From the NCBI GenBank assembly GCA_964403795.1, contig CAYOHP010000013.1, positions 1,082-21,937 on the forward strand: a stretch of 20,856 nucleotides of DNA. Direction: 5' to 3'. Both the position numbers and the translations under genes were made by a program. Numbering within the stretch: the stretch's first letter is position 1; each line of letters opens with the position of its first letter. Of this stretch, positions 1 through 8,262 are shown piece after piece. This stretch comes from CAYOHP01 sp964403795 [NCBI: uncultured bacterium] (lineage in GTDB: Bacteria; Muiribacteriota; UBA6191; CAZXTJ01). Below the pieces are notes generated by a model, which saw nothing but the letters and a program-made list of their open reading frames with translations, was not told where the DNA came from and did no database searches.

Positions 1-2234
1 TAGGTGGGAGGCGGAGGCGGGGTGTAGGTGGGAACCGGCGGCGGCTTGTAGGGCGGCACCGGAGGCGGGTAGTAGGTCGGCGGAGGGGGAGGAGGCGGCT
101 TGGGATGCTGCCCACCACCCCACCGGGGGTCCTTGAACCACGGCCACTGGAAGAAGACGTCCAGGTTCCAAGGGATGCCGCTGTTGCCCCAGGTCCCGCC
201 CCCGGTCAGCACCGGGGGAGGATAGGAAACCGGAGGCGGCACGAAGGGCGGGGTCCCGGGGTAGCCGGGCTTGTCCCAGGGATATTGGCCGGGGTACTGG
301 CCCGGATACTGGCCCGGGTAGGGTGCCGGGAGCGGCTTTCCGGGCACGGTCGGCCCGCCCGGGTACTGGCCGGGGTACTGACCAGGGTACTGGCCCGGGA
401 ACGGGGCCCCCGGGTCGCCGGGGTACTGGCCGGGATACTGACCGGGGTACTGGCCTGGGAACGGGGCCCCCGGGTCGCCGGGGTACTGACCGGGATACTG
501 GCCGGGATACTGGCCGGGGTAGCTCCCGCCGTAATCGGGTCCGGGCTTGCCGGGGATCCCGTCGCCCGGGTACTGGCCGGGATACTGCCCAGGGTACTGA
601 CCGGGGTACTGGCCGGGATACTGCCCCGGGAAGGGAGCATTCGGGTCCCCCGGCATGCCGCCGGGATACTGGCCGGGGTACTGACCAGGATACTGGCCGG
701 GGAAGCTGGGATCACCCGGCATCCCGCCCGGATACTGACCAGGAAACTGACCTGGGTACTGGCCCGGGAAGGGGGCGTTCGGGTCGCCGGGCAGCCCTCC
801 CGGGTACTGGCCCGGGAACTGACCCGGGTACTGGCCAGGATAGGTGGTCCCGGGTGCCGGCAGGGTGGTCCAGGGCTGGTCGCCCAAGGTGACCGAGGCC
901 CCGGGGGGCGACCCGCTCGCCAGCCAAGGCTGCTGGTAGGCGGTCGGCAGCGAGAGGCTCTCGTCGATCCCGAGCATCGAGCCGGCCGGCGGCTGGGCCG
1001 AGGGCCCGAGGGTCAGGTTGGTACGCCCGAAGACGCCGTTCATGATCCAGGCGGCCCGCTCCCCTTCGTTCTGGGAGGTGGCGGCGCCCAGGCCGCTCAT
1101 GATGGCGTTGCCCCAGCTCAGAACCTGCTGGCTGCGGGAGGAGTCGCCGGTGAACCCGCTCCAGTACCCGCCGAGCTCCACCATCGGCTGGATCCGCTGG
1201 TAGATGGGCAGGACGTTGGTGATCGGGAGCACATCCACCGGGTAGGGCTGGGTGAGGAAGCGCCCGCCCTGGCAGCCGGTGATCTTGTAGTACTGGACCC
1301 CGGCCAGGGCCCCCCGGGAGTCCCGGAAGGGCAGGACGTAGACCACGTTCACGCCGTAGAAGTGGTTGGCCACCCGGTCCTGGACCCGGTCCCGGGGATC
1401 CCAGTAGAAGAGGGCAGCGGCCCCGTCGGCCCGGCGCCGGACGACCTTGTAGACCAGCACGGCCTGCGAGTTGCCTCCCTGGCGCAGCAGGGTGATGGGC
1501 GGAAGGCGGGTGGTCGAGATGTACCAGAGCAGCATCTCGTAGCTCTGGCGACGGCTGGGGGAGTTCTGGCGGGCGGCATCGTACTCGGCGGAGAAGTTCA
1601 CGTTGGCGAACTTGTCCATGAAGTCCTTGATGACGCGCTTGTTGTGGGAGTTGTGGCTCAGGTCCCACAGCGACCAGTAGCCGTTCAAGGCATAGGCCTG
1701 GGGGTTGCCCTGCTGCCAGCGACTGACCGCGATGTTCATCAGCCGGGAGGGGGTGATCCGATCCGGCTCGCCCCGGAAGTCGATGGGGGGGATGGGGAAG
1801 ATGGCGGCATCGCGGAACAGGTGGGCGATCAGGGCGGTGGAGTCGCGGCTCGAGGTGTAGTCCGGGGTGTCCCAGAACACGTCGAAGAACGAGTCCAGCA
1901 CGTCGAACTCGGACCAGTAGCTCCGGCGGTACTGGTCGACGTTGCCCCACTTGGACTGGGGGTAGACCTTCCCGCTCTCGAAGTGGGGCCGGAGCGGCGC
2001 ATCCTTGTGGAAGCCCTGGTCCCAGAAGTACTGGTTCTCCTGCTGCAGGATCTCATGGAACCGGTCGTCCTTGATCGGGGCGCCGGTCGGCATGCCGGGA
2101 GTGACCCCGTAGAGATCCGAGTAGCCGGGCTGCCCCTGCGCCTGCGCCTGGAGCCCCGCCGGAACGATCAGAGATGCGCAAACCCACGCCAGGATCCGAT
2201 GGATCCCGAAGCGCTTCCCGAGCGGCTGGTACAC
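1..2234 (-). CDS. Secreted protein of unknown function with Pro-Gly-Gln-Tyr repeat tail (3' partial)
   Basis: The reading frame is open from about 2273 down to the left window edge, so the C-terminus is missing. I prefer the GTG at 2234: an AGGGG sits 4 nt before it, and it gives a conventional signal peptide (KR/HR n-region, hydrophobic ILAWVCASLIVPAGL, then AQA). The ATG at 2273 is possible, but it adds 13 residues in front of the signal and lies only 5 bp from the divergent ABC ATPase start. About 450 residues of globular sequence rich in Trp and Tyr follow (for example YEMLLWYISTTRLPP and FYWDPRDRVQDRV). I do not recognise a family, and the GWxTD motif of similar-looking proteins is not visible. 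Then come about 190 residues of PGQY/PGQF tetrads (roughly positions 850-275) and a Pro/Tyr-rich tail (PPPxYxPPP) to the edge. It is probably exported and may be surface or matrix associated; that role is inference. Confidence in the frame is high and in any function is low. Confidence 0.8.
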   Translation of the reverse strand, partial: MYQPLGKRFGIHRILAWVCASLIVPAGLQAQAQGQPGYSDLYGVTPGMPTGAPIKDDRFHEILQQENQYFWDQGFHKDAPLRPHFESGKVYPQSKWGNVDQYRRSYWSEFDVLDSFFDVFWDTPDYTSSRDSTALIAHLFRDAAIFPIPPIDFRGEPDRITPSRLMNIAVSRWQQGNPQAYALNGYWSLWDLSHNSHNKRVIKDFMDKFANVNFSAEYDAARQNSPSRRQSYEMLLWYISTTRLPPITLLRQGGNSQAVLVYKVVRRRADGAAALFYWDPRDRVQDRVANHFYGVNVVYVLPFRDSRGALAGVQYYKITGCQGGRFLTQPYPVDVLPITNVLPIYQRIQPMVELGGYWSGFTGDSSRSQQVLSWGNAIMSGLGAATSQNEGERAAWIMNGVFGRTNLTLGPSAQPPAGSMLGIDESLSLPTAYQQPWLASGSPPGASVTLGDQPWTTLPAPGTTYPGQYPGQFPGQYPGGLPGDPNAPFPGQYPGQFPGQYPGGMPGDPSFPGQYPGQYPGQYPGGMPGDPNAPFPGQYPGQYPGQYPGQYPGQYPGDGIPGKPGPDYGGSYPGQYPGQYPGQYPGDPGAPFPGQYPGQYPGQYPGDPGAPFPGQYPGQYPGQYPGGPTVPGKPLPAPYPGQYPGQYPGQYPWDKPGYPGTPPFVPPPVSYPPPVLTGGGTWGNSGIPWNLDVFFQWPWFKDPRWGGGQHPKPPPPPPPTYYPPPVPPYKPPPVPTYTPPPPPT
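275..850 (-). repeat. Coding tandem repeat of PGQ[YF] tetrads in nested blocks
   Basis: On the minus strand a 12-bp unit encoding PGQY (sometimes PGQF) recurs more than 20 times. Most copies are in groups of three, separated by spacers such as GGMPGDPNAPF, DPGAPF or GKPGPDYGGS, giving a 60-80 bp higher-order period. Synonymous codons vary between copies, so the array is old enough to have diverged yet is kept in frame. The repeat also creates long overlapping open frames on the opposite strand that are not genes. Confidence 0.9.
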
Positions 2235-2263
2235 GAGTCCCCTATCCGTAGCCTGCAAACGAC

Positions 2264-2269
2264 TAGAAT
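2264..2269 (+). promoter_or_regulatory. Candidate -10 box (TAGAAT) for lolD, near-leaderless
   Basis: TAGAAT matches five of six bases of the sigma-70 -10 consensus and lies 9 nt before the ATG at 2279, so a normal start site would fall 2-3 nt before the start codon. There is no Shine-Dalgarno sequence and no recognisable -35 at the right distance. This is a prediction from sequence only. Confidence 0.45.
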
Positions 2270-2278
2270 CCATCCTGC

Positions 2279-3007
2279 ATGGACTACGGCGGCCCCACTC
2301 CCCAGGTTGCACCGCAGGGTTCCCGGAAACCCGCCCTGCTCATGGATTCGGTGCGGTTCCGCTACCCGGACGGGCCCGAGGTCCTGAAGGGCATCGACCT
2401 GGAGATCGGTCCCGGGGAACTGGTCGCCCTCGAGGGCTCCTCGGGCAGTGGCAAATCCACCCTGTTGGCCATCGCCGGCCTGCTCTCCACCCCTTCCGAG
2501 GGGCGGATCGTGGTGGCCGGGGTGGAGGCGACCGACCTGGGCGAAGGCCCCCGGGAGGTCCTCCGCAACCGGAGCATCGGTTTCGTGTTCCAGCACCACT
2601 TCCTGCTGCCCGAGTTCACGGCCGCCGAGAACGTCGCCATGCCCCGGTGGATCCGGCACGGGAGGCGGGTCGAGGCCGAGCTGGAGGCCGCCCGCGGGCT
2701 GCTCGAGGCCCTGGCCATCGGGTCCCTCGCCGACCGCCTGCCCCACCACCTCTCGGGGGGCGAACGCCAGCGGGTGGCGATCGCCCGGGCCATGGCCCAG
2801 GAGCCGGGCCTGGTGCTGGCCGACGAGCCCACCGGGAGCCTGGACTCGGTGAACGGCGAACGGGTCATGGGCCTACTCCTGCAACTCCGGGAACGAACCG
2901 GTGCTGCGGTACTCCTGGTGACCCACGACCACCGGGTGGCGGCCCGTACCGACCGGCGGATCGAGATCCGGGACGGGGCCCTCAGCCCGGCCCGCCCGGT
3001 GTCCTGA
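2279..3007 (+). CDS. lolD: ABC transporter ATP-binding protein, LolD/MacB type
   Basis: The protein has 242 residues and all ABC ATPase motifs in order: Walker A GSSGSGKST (residues 53-61), a Q-loop around FQHHFLLPEFTAAENV, signature LSGGERQRVAIARA, Walker B LVLADEPTGSLD, and H-loop VTHD. The FQHHFLLPEFTAAENV and DEPTGSLD wording is typical of the LolD/MacB/FtsE group, which powers lipoprotein release from the inner membrane or mechanotransmission with an FtsX-fold permease. No permease lies in this window, so the exact role cannot be fixed. I kept the ATG at 2279 rather than 2342 because the later start would remove part of the first beta strand (residues LLMDSVRFRY). The gene is divergent from the repeat protein, and its 3' end overlaps the convergent NAD(P)HX repair gene by 26 bp. 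Confidence 0.85.
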   Translation: MDYGGPTPQVAPQGSRKPALLMDSVRFRYPDGPEVLKGIDLEIGPGELVALEGSSGSGKSTLLAIAGLLSTPSEGRIVVAGVEATDLGEGPREVLRNRSIGFVFQHHFLLPEFTAAENVAMPRWIRHGRRVEAELEAARGLLEALAIGSLADRLPHHLSGGERQRVAIARAMAQEPGLVLADEPTGSLDSVNGERVMGLLLQLRERTGAAVLLVTHDHRVAARTDRRIEIRDGALSPARPVS

Positions 3008-4643
3008 ATCCCGAGACGACCCGGAGCCCGTCCTCGGGGAGGACGCCCGGGTAGCCCTCTGAGGTGGCATGGCTCGGGAGCCCGGCCAGCCGGAGCCAGG
3101 CTTCGGGGATCCGGTCCGCGATCTCCCCGGCCAGCCGCCCAGGTACACCCGCCCCCGCCCCGGCCGCGCCGTGGAGCCAGACTCCGGCCCGGATCCGAGC
3201 CCCCGGGTCGCCCGGGATCCTGGGAGCCAACAGCGCCGCCAACACCCCGGCGAGCACATCCCCGCTCCCGGCCGTAGCCAGTCCGGGGTCGCCGGTCGGG
3301 TTGACCCAGGTATCGGAGCCCTCGACCACCAGGGAGAACCGACCCTTCAGGACCACCCGGGCCCCGGTCCCGGAGGCCAGCTCCAAGGCGGCAGCCCGAC
3401 GCTCGGGCAGGCCCGGACCCACCGGACGACCCAGCATGCGAGCCGCCTCCCCAGGATGAGGAGTGAGCACCCGGATCCGGGCCGGATCCCGGCGGGTCCC
3501 CCTGCCTGCCAACGGGAGGGCCCCGGCGTCCAGCACCACCGGTCCCGGGAAGTCGTCCACCACCCTCGCCAAGACCTCCACCCAGGCCACCGGGAAGGCG
3601 TCGGGAGCCACGGATCCTCCCGCCTCGCCGGCCGGGTCCGGCAGGGCCAGGCCGGGGCCGAGCACGAGGGCATCGGCCCATTCCAGGGCTGCCAGGAGGT
3701 CCGGATCCCCTCCCTCGCCTCCCCATTCCTCGACCATGGCCTCGGGCAGCCAGGCCCCGTACTGGGCCAGGGCCCCGGGCCCGGCCAGCAGCCGCACCAT
3801 GCCGGCCCCGGCCCGGAGCGCCCCCCGGGCGGCCAGGAACGGTGCCCCCGCCATTCCCGGGCTGCCACCCACGACCAGGACCTTCCCGAAGCTCGCCTTG
3901 TGCCCGGCGGCGGGCCGGGGCGGCAAGGCCCCGGCCCCGGTCCCGGCGACGGCCAGCCCCATCCCCCCGGGTCGGAACCCGAGCTCCGACCTGGGAAGGC
4001 CGATCGGTACGAGCGCCATCTCGCCGCACCGTTCCCGGCCCACGGGGCAGGCTACGAAGGGCTTGGGGAGACCCATGGTGACGGTAGCCGTCGCCGGGAC
4101 GACCGGCCCCTGGCCGGCGCCGCCATTCGCCGGCAGCCCGGAAGGCAGGTCCACCGCCACGATGGGGCGGCCGCACGCCGCCAGGGACTCGATCGCCCGG
4201 GCCACCTCCCCCCGGGCCGGGCCCTTGGTCCCGGTCCCGAGCAAGGCGTCGACCAGGAGGTCGCCGGGAAGATCCTTGCCAGGGTCGAACCGGGCGACCT
4301 CGATCCCCAGGGCCTCGACCGCTTCGAGCTGGATCCTGGCATCGGCCCGGAACCGAGCCGGTTCGGCGGCCAGCAGACAGGTCGCAGGGATCCCGATGCC
4401 CGCCAGGATCCGTCCCAGTGCCAGGCCGTCCCCTCCGTTGTTGCCGGGTCCGACCAGGATGCCCACCCGTGTCCTTCCGGATCCGCCCGGGTTCCCCGAG
4501 GTTCCCTCCCGAGGAAGCCGGCGGAGGACCTCGTGCAGCAGTCCGAGGGCTGCATGCTCCATGAGCAGGAGGCCCGGGACCCGGAAGACCTCCTGGGCCA
4601 TCCGATCGGTGTCGGCCATCTCGGCCGCAGTGGCGATCCGCAT
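2982..4643 (-). CDS. nnr: Bifunctional NAD(P)HX epimerase / ADP-dependent NAD(P)HX dehydratase
   Basis: The protein has 553 residues with the two-domain architecture of NnrE-NnrD. The N-terminal YjeF_N epimerase domain (about 1-215) shows MRIATAAEMADTDRMAQE, GPGNNGGDG (65-73), VDALLGTGTKGP and AVDLPSGLPANGG. The C-terminal carbohydrate-kinase-fold dehydratase (about 235-540) shows KVLVVGGSPGMAGAPFLAARGA, LGPGL, VLDAGAL, LTPHPGEAARMLG, VVLKG and the ATP-site motif GLATAGSGDVLAG. Together the domains repair hydrated NADH and NADPH in the cytoplasm. The start is well placed: MRIATAAEM is the usual family N-terminus. No Shine-Dalgarno is visible, and a TACCCT box lies 7 nt upstream. The 3' end overlaps the end of lolD on the other strand. 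Confidence 0.93.
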   Translation of the reverse strand: MRIATAAEMADTDRMAQEVFRVPGLLLMEHAALGLLHEVLRRLPREGTSGNPGGSGRTRVGILVGPGNNGGDGLALGRILAGIGIPATCLLAAEPARFRADARIQLEAVEALGIEVARFDPGKDLPGDLLVDALLGTGTKGPARGEVARAIESLAACGRPIVAVDLPSGLPANGGAGQGPVVPATATVTMGLPKPFVACPVGRERCGEMALVPIGLPRSELGFRPGGMGLAVAGTGAGALPPRPAAGHKASFGKVLVVGGSPGMAGAPFLAARGALRAGAGMVRLLAGPGALAQYGAWLPEAMVEEWGGEGGDPDLLAALEWADALVLGPGLALPDPAGEAGGSVAPDAFPVAWVEVLARVVDDFPGPVVLDAGALPLAGRGTRRDPARIRVLTPHPGEAARMLGRPVGPGLPERRAAALELASGTGARVVLKGRFSLVVEGSDTWVNPTGDPGLATAGSGDVLAGVLAALLAPRIPGDPGARIRAGVWLHGAAGAGAGVPGRLAGEIADRIPEAWLRLAGLPSHATSEGYPGVLPEDGLRVVSGFRTPGGPG

Positions 4644-4650
4644 GGCACCG

Positions 4651-4656
4651 AGGGTA
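4651..4656 (-). promoter_or_regulatory. Candidate -10 box (TACCCT) 7 nt before nnr, leaderless type
   Basis: Read on the minus strand, TACCCT fits the TAnnnT pattern and ends 7 nt before the ATG at 4643, so transcription would begin at or next to the start codon. No -35 and no Shine-Dalgarno are seen. The box is short enough to occur by chance, and the support comes from similar spacing at lolD and rnhB. Confidence 0.35.
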
Positions 4657-4777
4657 CACGGCCCGGCACCCCCTTCCGGCTCCCACTGCGTGCCGTCCCG
4701 GATGTCCTATCCTTGGCGCCTCCCCGGAATCGTCGGGAACGCGCTCCCCCGAGGCTTCCGGGAGCCCTTCGATACCC

Positions 4778-6301
4778 ATGCCGACCCCCACCGCCAACCC
4801 GGATCCCGCCCCGTCCCCGACCGCATCGCCGAGCCCCGACCCTTGGCCGGCCCGGGCCATGGCGGCGACCCTCGTCATGGGTGTGGTGCTGCGCCTGGCC
4901 GAGGTCGCCGCCGCGCCCTATCCCTGGCTGGACGAGGCCAGCCTGGGGCTGGAGGTCCATCGCCGGGATTTCTCCGGTCTCACCGCCCCCCTCGAGTTCG
5001 GGGTGGTGGCACCGGTCGGTTACCTCTGGATCCTGAAGGCGACCGAGCGACTTCTGGGCACCCCTGCCGAATGGGCCCTGCGCCTGCCCTCCCTGGCGGC
5101 TTCGCTCCTGGCACTGGCGGCCACCGCCTGGCTCGCATGGCGTCGACTCCCACCCTGGGGAGCGGTCGCCGCCACGGTGCTCTCGGCCGGCTCTCCGTTC
5201 GCCGTCTACTACGCCTGGGAGCTGAAGCCCTACGCCCAAGAATCGGCGATCACCATCGGCTTGCTGTGCGTCGCCGTCGTGCCGGCGGGAACGGGTTGGA
5301 TCCGCCCCCTGCCCCTCGCCCTGCTCTCGGCTGCCACCCTTCCTTGGTTCTCGTTCGCCTCGGTGTTCCTGCTCCCTGGAACCCTGCTCGAGACCGGCCT
5401 CCGGGACCGGGCCAGCCGCACCCCCAGGACCGGCGCCCTGGTGATGCTGGTGCTCGGCAGTGCCGCCCTCTTCCTGGCTTGGGCCGGGCCGGTCCGCCAG
5501 TGGTACGGGGACTTCATGCGGGAGTTCCACCGTCCCGAGTTCGCTCCCTGGGACCGGGGAGTGGGCCCGATCGCGACCTGGATCTCGAGCCGTTTCGAGG
5601 CTCTCCTGGCCGGACTGGCCGGGCTGGGTCGCCTCTGGCTGCTGGGGGCAGGCCTGGCCCTGGTTGGGATCCGGCGGTTCGCCCGGGAGGACCGGCCGAT
5701 CTTCCGGACGACGACCCTGGCTCTGGCGCTCTGGCTCGGTGCCGGCCTCGCCCACCTCTACCCCACCCTAGCCGGCCGGCCGCCGCTGGCAGCCCGGATG
5801 TGCCTGTTCCTGCTCCCGGTCGTGGCTCTGGCCGTGGGCTCCGGGGTCTCGGCCCTGGAAGCAGGCCGACTCCGCTTCCTGGCTCCCGTCCTGGTCGCGG
5901 TCCTGGGGTGGCAGATCCTCCCCGACGGCTCCCTGCAATGGCATCGCAAGGACCGCCGGGCCCCGTTCCAGCGGATCTTCGCCGAGGTCGGTCGCGACGA
6001 CGTGGTCGCCCTCTCCACCGCCGCCTGGACCCAGTGGCACCTCCACGTGGCGGCCGGCAGGGTGCCCCGCCCGCCCCGCGCCGTCCTCAGGGTCAGCCAC
6101 TGGGGTGGCAAGGACCCGGTTCCCGAGGTGCGCATGCCCCCCGACGCGACCAGGGTCTGGTGGCTGGACGACTCGCGGCAGTTCCCGAACCAGATCGCGA
6201 TCCCGGAGTGGGAGGCCCAGCTCCGGTCCGGGTTCGAGCTGGCGCCCCAACAGCCTCCCGAGCCGTCGCTCCGCCTCTGGCTCCGCCGGAGTGGCTCCTA
6301 G
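4778..6301 (+). CDS. Membrane GT-C fold glycosyltransferase-like protein (PMT/ArnT type)
   Basis: The protein has 507 residues. A short Pro/Ser-rich N-terminus is followed by many hydrophobic segments (about residues 28-46, 90-112, 130-180, 220-240, 275-300, 310-335 and 340-380) and a C-terminal soluble part of about 120 residues. The first periplasmic loop carries YPWLDEAS (Asp52, Glu53), the acidic pair expected for a GT-C catalytic base. The segment [14 protein letters not shown] matches the conserved second-loop region of bacterial dolichyl-phosphate-mannose-transferase-like proteins. Such enzymes move a sugar from a polyprenyl-phosphate carrier onto protein or lipid outside the inner membrane; donor and acceptor are unknown here. 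An ATG at 4859 is an alternative start just before the first membrane segment. A TATCCT at 4708-4713 could be a -10. The stop codon overlaps the clpX stop. Confidence 0.75.
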   Translation: MPTPTANPDPAPSPTASPSPDPWPARAMAATLVMGVVLRLAEVAAAPYPWLDEASLGLEVHRRDFSGLTAPLEFGVVAPVGYLWILKATERLLGTPAEWALRLPSLAASLLALAATAWLAWRRLPPWGAVAATVLSAGSPFAVYYAWELKPYAQESAITIGLLCVAVVPAGTGWIRPLPLALLSAATLPWFSFASVFLLPGTLLETGLRDRASRTPRTGALVMLVLGSAALFLAWAGPVRQWYGDFMREFHRPEFAPWDRGVGPIATWISSRFEALLAGLAGLGRLWLLGAGLALVGIRRFAREDRPIFRTTTLALALWLGAGLAHLYPTLAGRPPLAARMCLFLLPVVALAVGSGVSALEAGRLRFLAPVLVAVLGWQILPDGSLQWHRKDRRAPFQRIFAEVGRDDVVALSTAAWTQWHLHVAAGRVPRPPRAVLRVSHWGGKDPVPEVRMPPDATRVWWLDDSRQFPNQIAIPEWEAQLRSGFELAPQQPPEPSLRLWLRRSGS

Positions 6302-7524
6302 CTCGCCTTCGCCAGCGGTACGACCCCGTCCGAGGCCTCGACGATCTCGCGGGTGATCACGTACTTGCGCTTCTGGTCCTTGGTGCTCGGCATCTCGTAC
6401 ATGATGTCGAGCATCAGGCTCTCCATGATGGAGCGCAGCGCCCGGGCGCCGGTCTTCTTCTGCTGGGCCTTGTAGGCCACCGCCTCGAGGGCGCCGGGGG
6501 TGAACGAGAGCTCCGCCCCGTCGATCTCGAAGAGCTTCTGGTACTGACGGCTGAGGGCGTTCTTCGGCTGGGTGAGGATCGCCACCATGGCGTCGAGATC
6601 GAGCTCGTCGAGGGTCACGACGATCGGGAGCCGGCCGATGAACTCCGGGATCAGGCCGAATTTGAGGAGGTCCTCGGGCTCGACCTTGGAGAGCAGCCGG
6701 CCGATCTTCTTCTCCACCTTGCTGATGGGGTTGGAGCCGAAGCCGAGGCTGCGCTGGTTCAGGCGGCGGGCGATGATGTCATGCAGGTTCTCGAAGGCCC
6801 CGCCGCAGATGAACAGGATGTTGGTGGTGTCGATCTGGATCATCTCCTGGTGCGGGTGCTTGCGCCCGCCCTGGGGGGGAACGCTCGCCACCGTACCCTC
6901 GATGATCTTGAGGAGCGCCTGCTGCACGCCCTCGCCCGACACGTCCCTGGTGATCGAGGTCGACTCCCCCTTGCGGGCGATCTTGTCGATCTCGTCGATG
7001 TAGATGATGCCCTTCTCGGCCTTGGCGACGTCGAAGTCGGCATCCTGGATCAGCTTCAGGAGGATGCTCTCGGCGTCCTCGCCCACATAGCCGGCCTCGG
7101 TCAGGGTGGTGGCGTCGGCGATGCAGAAGGGCACGTCGAGGATCTTCGCCAGGGTCCGGGCGAAGAGGGTCTTGCCCGAACCGGTGGGTCCGAGCAGCAG
7201 GATGTTGGACTTCTCGAGCTCGACGTCGTCGACCCGCTTCTTCGAATTGATCCGCTTGTAGTGGTTGTAGAGGGCGACCGAGAGGATCTTCTTCGCCCGC
7301 TCCTGGCCCACGATGTACTCGTCGAGGTGGCGGTGGATCTCGCGGGGCAGCGGGAGCTTCCCCGCCACCGTGGTCTGGACCTCTTCCTCGAGCTCCTCCA
7401 GGATGATCTCGTTGCAGAGTTCGATGCAGCCGTCGCAGATGTAGACGTCGGGGCCGGCGATCAGCTTGCGGACCTGGTTCTGCGACTTGCCGCAGAACGA
7501 GCACTTGTAGGGCTTGGTGAACAC
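6298..7524 (-). CDS. clpX: ATP-dependent Clp protease ATP-binding subunit ClpX
   Basis: The protein has 408 residues, normal for ClpX, and unfolds tagged proteins and feeds them to ClpP. The N-terminal zinc-binding domain uses Cys8, Cys11, Cys30 and Cys33. The AAA+ module has Walker A GPTGSGKT (112-119), the GYVG pore loop (145-148), Walker B IIYIDEID (173-180), the substrate-loop region RKHPHQ, and sensor-2 GARALRS. The start is GTG at 7524, 2 bp after the clpP stop, with an AAGGGG inside the clpP end as ribosome binding site, so the two genes are cotranscribed and probably translationally coupled. The stop codon at 6300-6298 lies within a CTAG shared with the convergent gene. Confidence 0.98.
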   Translation of the reverse strand: MFTKPYKCSFCGKSQNQVRKLIAGPDVYICDGCIELCNEIILEELEEEVQTTVAGKLPLPREIHRHLDEYIVGQERAKKILSVALYNHYKRINSKKRVDDVELEKSNILLLGPTGSGKTLFARTLAKILDVPFCIADATTLTEAGYVGEDAESILLKLIQDADFDVAKAEKGIIYIDEIDKIARKGESTSITRDVSGEGVQQALLKIIEGTVASVPPQGGRKHPHQEMIQIDTTNILFICGGAFENLHDIIARRLNQRSLGFGSNPISKVEKKIGRLLSKVEPEDLLKFGLIPEFIGRLPIVVTLDELDLDAMVAILTQPKNALSRQYQKLFEIDGAELSFTPGALEAVAYKAQQKKTGARALRSIMESLMLDIMYEMPSTKDQKRKYVITREIVEASDGVVPLAKAS

Positions 7525-7526
7525 GG

Positions 7527-8129
7527 TCAGACCCCTTCGACCTTCGGCTGTTCGTGGCCAGTATAGACCTTGTCGACGATCCCGTATTCGACGGCCTCAT
7601 GGGCCGTGAGGAAGTAGTCGCGCTCGATGTCGGAGGCGATCCGCTCCCGGGTCTGCCCGGTGTGGCGCGACCAGATCTCGAGCATGACGTCCTTCTTGCG
7701 GAGGATCTCGCGGGCCCGGATCTCGATGTCGGAGGCCTGGCCGGTGGCACCGCCCATGGGCTGGTGCATCATGATCGTGGAGTGGGGAAGGGCGATGCGC
7801 TTGCCCTTGGCGCCGGCCGCCAGGAGCAGTGCCGCCATCGACGAGGCCTGCCCGATGCAGATGGTCGTGACCTTGGGCTTCACGTACTGCATGGTGTCGT
7901 AGATAGCGAGCCCGGCGGTCACCAGGCCCCCGGGGCAGTTGATGTAGAAGTTGATGTCCCGATCGGGATCCTCGGCCTCGAGGAAGAGGAGCTGGGCGAT
8001 CACCAGGTTGGCGACGTACTCGTCGATCGGACTCCCGATGAAGATGATGTGGTCCCTCAGGAGCCGGCTGTAGATGTCGTAGGCCCGCTCGCCTCGGTTC
8101 GTCTGCTCGACGACGGTGGGTATCAGCAT
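7527..8129 (-). CDS. clpP: ATP-dependent Clp protease proteolytic subunit ClpP
   Basis: The protein has 200 residues and is the serine protease that forms the tetradecameric chamber served by ClpX. The catalytic triad is visible: Ser97 in GQASSMAA, His122 in IMMHQPMGG, and Asp171 in IERDYF. The N-terminus ([24 protein letters not shown]) is typical and already processed-looking, with almost no propeptide. An AGGAGAGG about a dozen nt upstream and a closer GAGG may serve as ribosome binding site. The gene sits between tig and clpX, the usual order in many bacteria. The 133-bp gap to tig could hold a separate promoter, but I found no convincing box. Confidence 0.98.
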   Translation of the reverse strand: MLIPTVVEQTNRGERAYDIYSRLLRDHIIFIGSPIDEYVANLVIAQLLFLEAEDPDRDINFYINCPGGLVTAGLAIYDTMQYVKPKVTTICIGQASSMAALLLAAGAKGKRIALPHSTIMMHQPMGGATGQASDIEIRAREILRKKDVMLEIWSRHTGQTRERIASDIERDYFLTAHEAVEYGIVDKVYTGHEQPKVEGV

Positions 8130-8262
8130 GCGCGCCTCGCCCCTCTCCTTTCCTGGTCGGGTTATGCCATGGGATCGACCGGAACCGGACCTGCCGAGAA
8201 GGGGTCACTCGACCGATCGCACGAGTCGGCCCGCCGACCCGGAGGTCTGGCGCGGTCCGGGC

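Noticed and set aside
275-850. Regular short-period repeat considered as a CRISPR array or replication iterons
   Set aside because: The period is 12 bp and in frame, with synonymous changes between copies and no unique spacers of 30-40 bp.
105-2387. 760-codon open frame on the plus strand opposite the repeat protein
   Set aside because: It is rich in Arg, Gly and Pro, has no domain, and arises from the low-stop antisense of the PGQY repeat; the minus frame has a signal peptide and sensible composition.
3463-7566. 1367-codon plus-strand open frame
   Set aside because: It runs antisense to nnr and clpX and across the glycosyltransferase in another frame, and its composition is that of a GC-rich shadow.
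8130-8262. Gap between tig and clpP examined for a promoter
   Set aside because: No -35/-10 pair with acceptable spacing was found; the weak CATAAC box has no partner.
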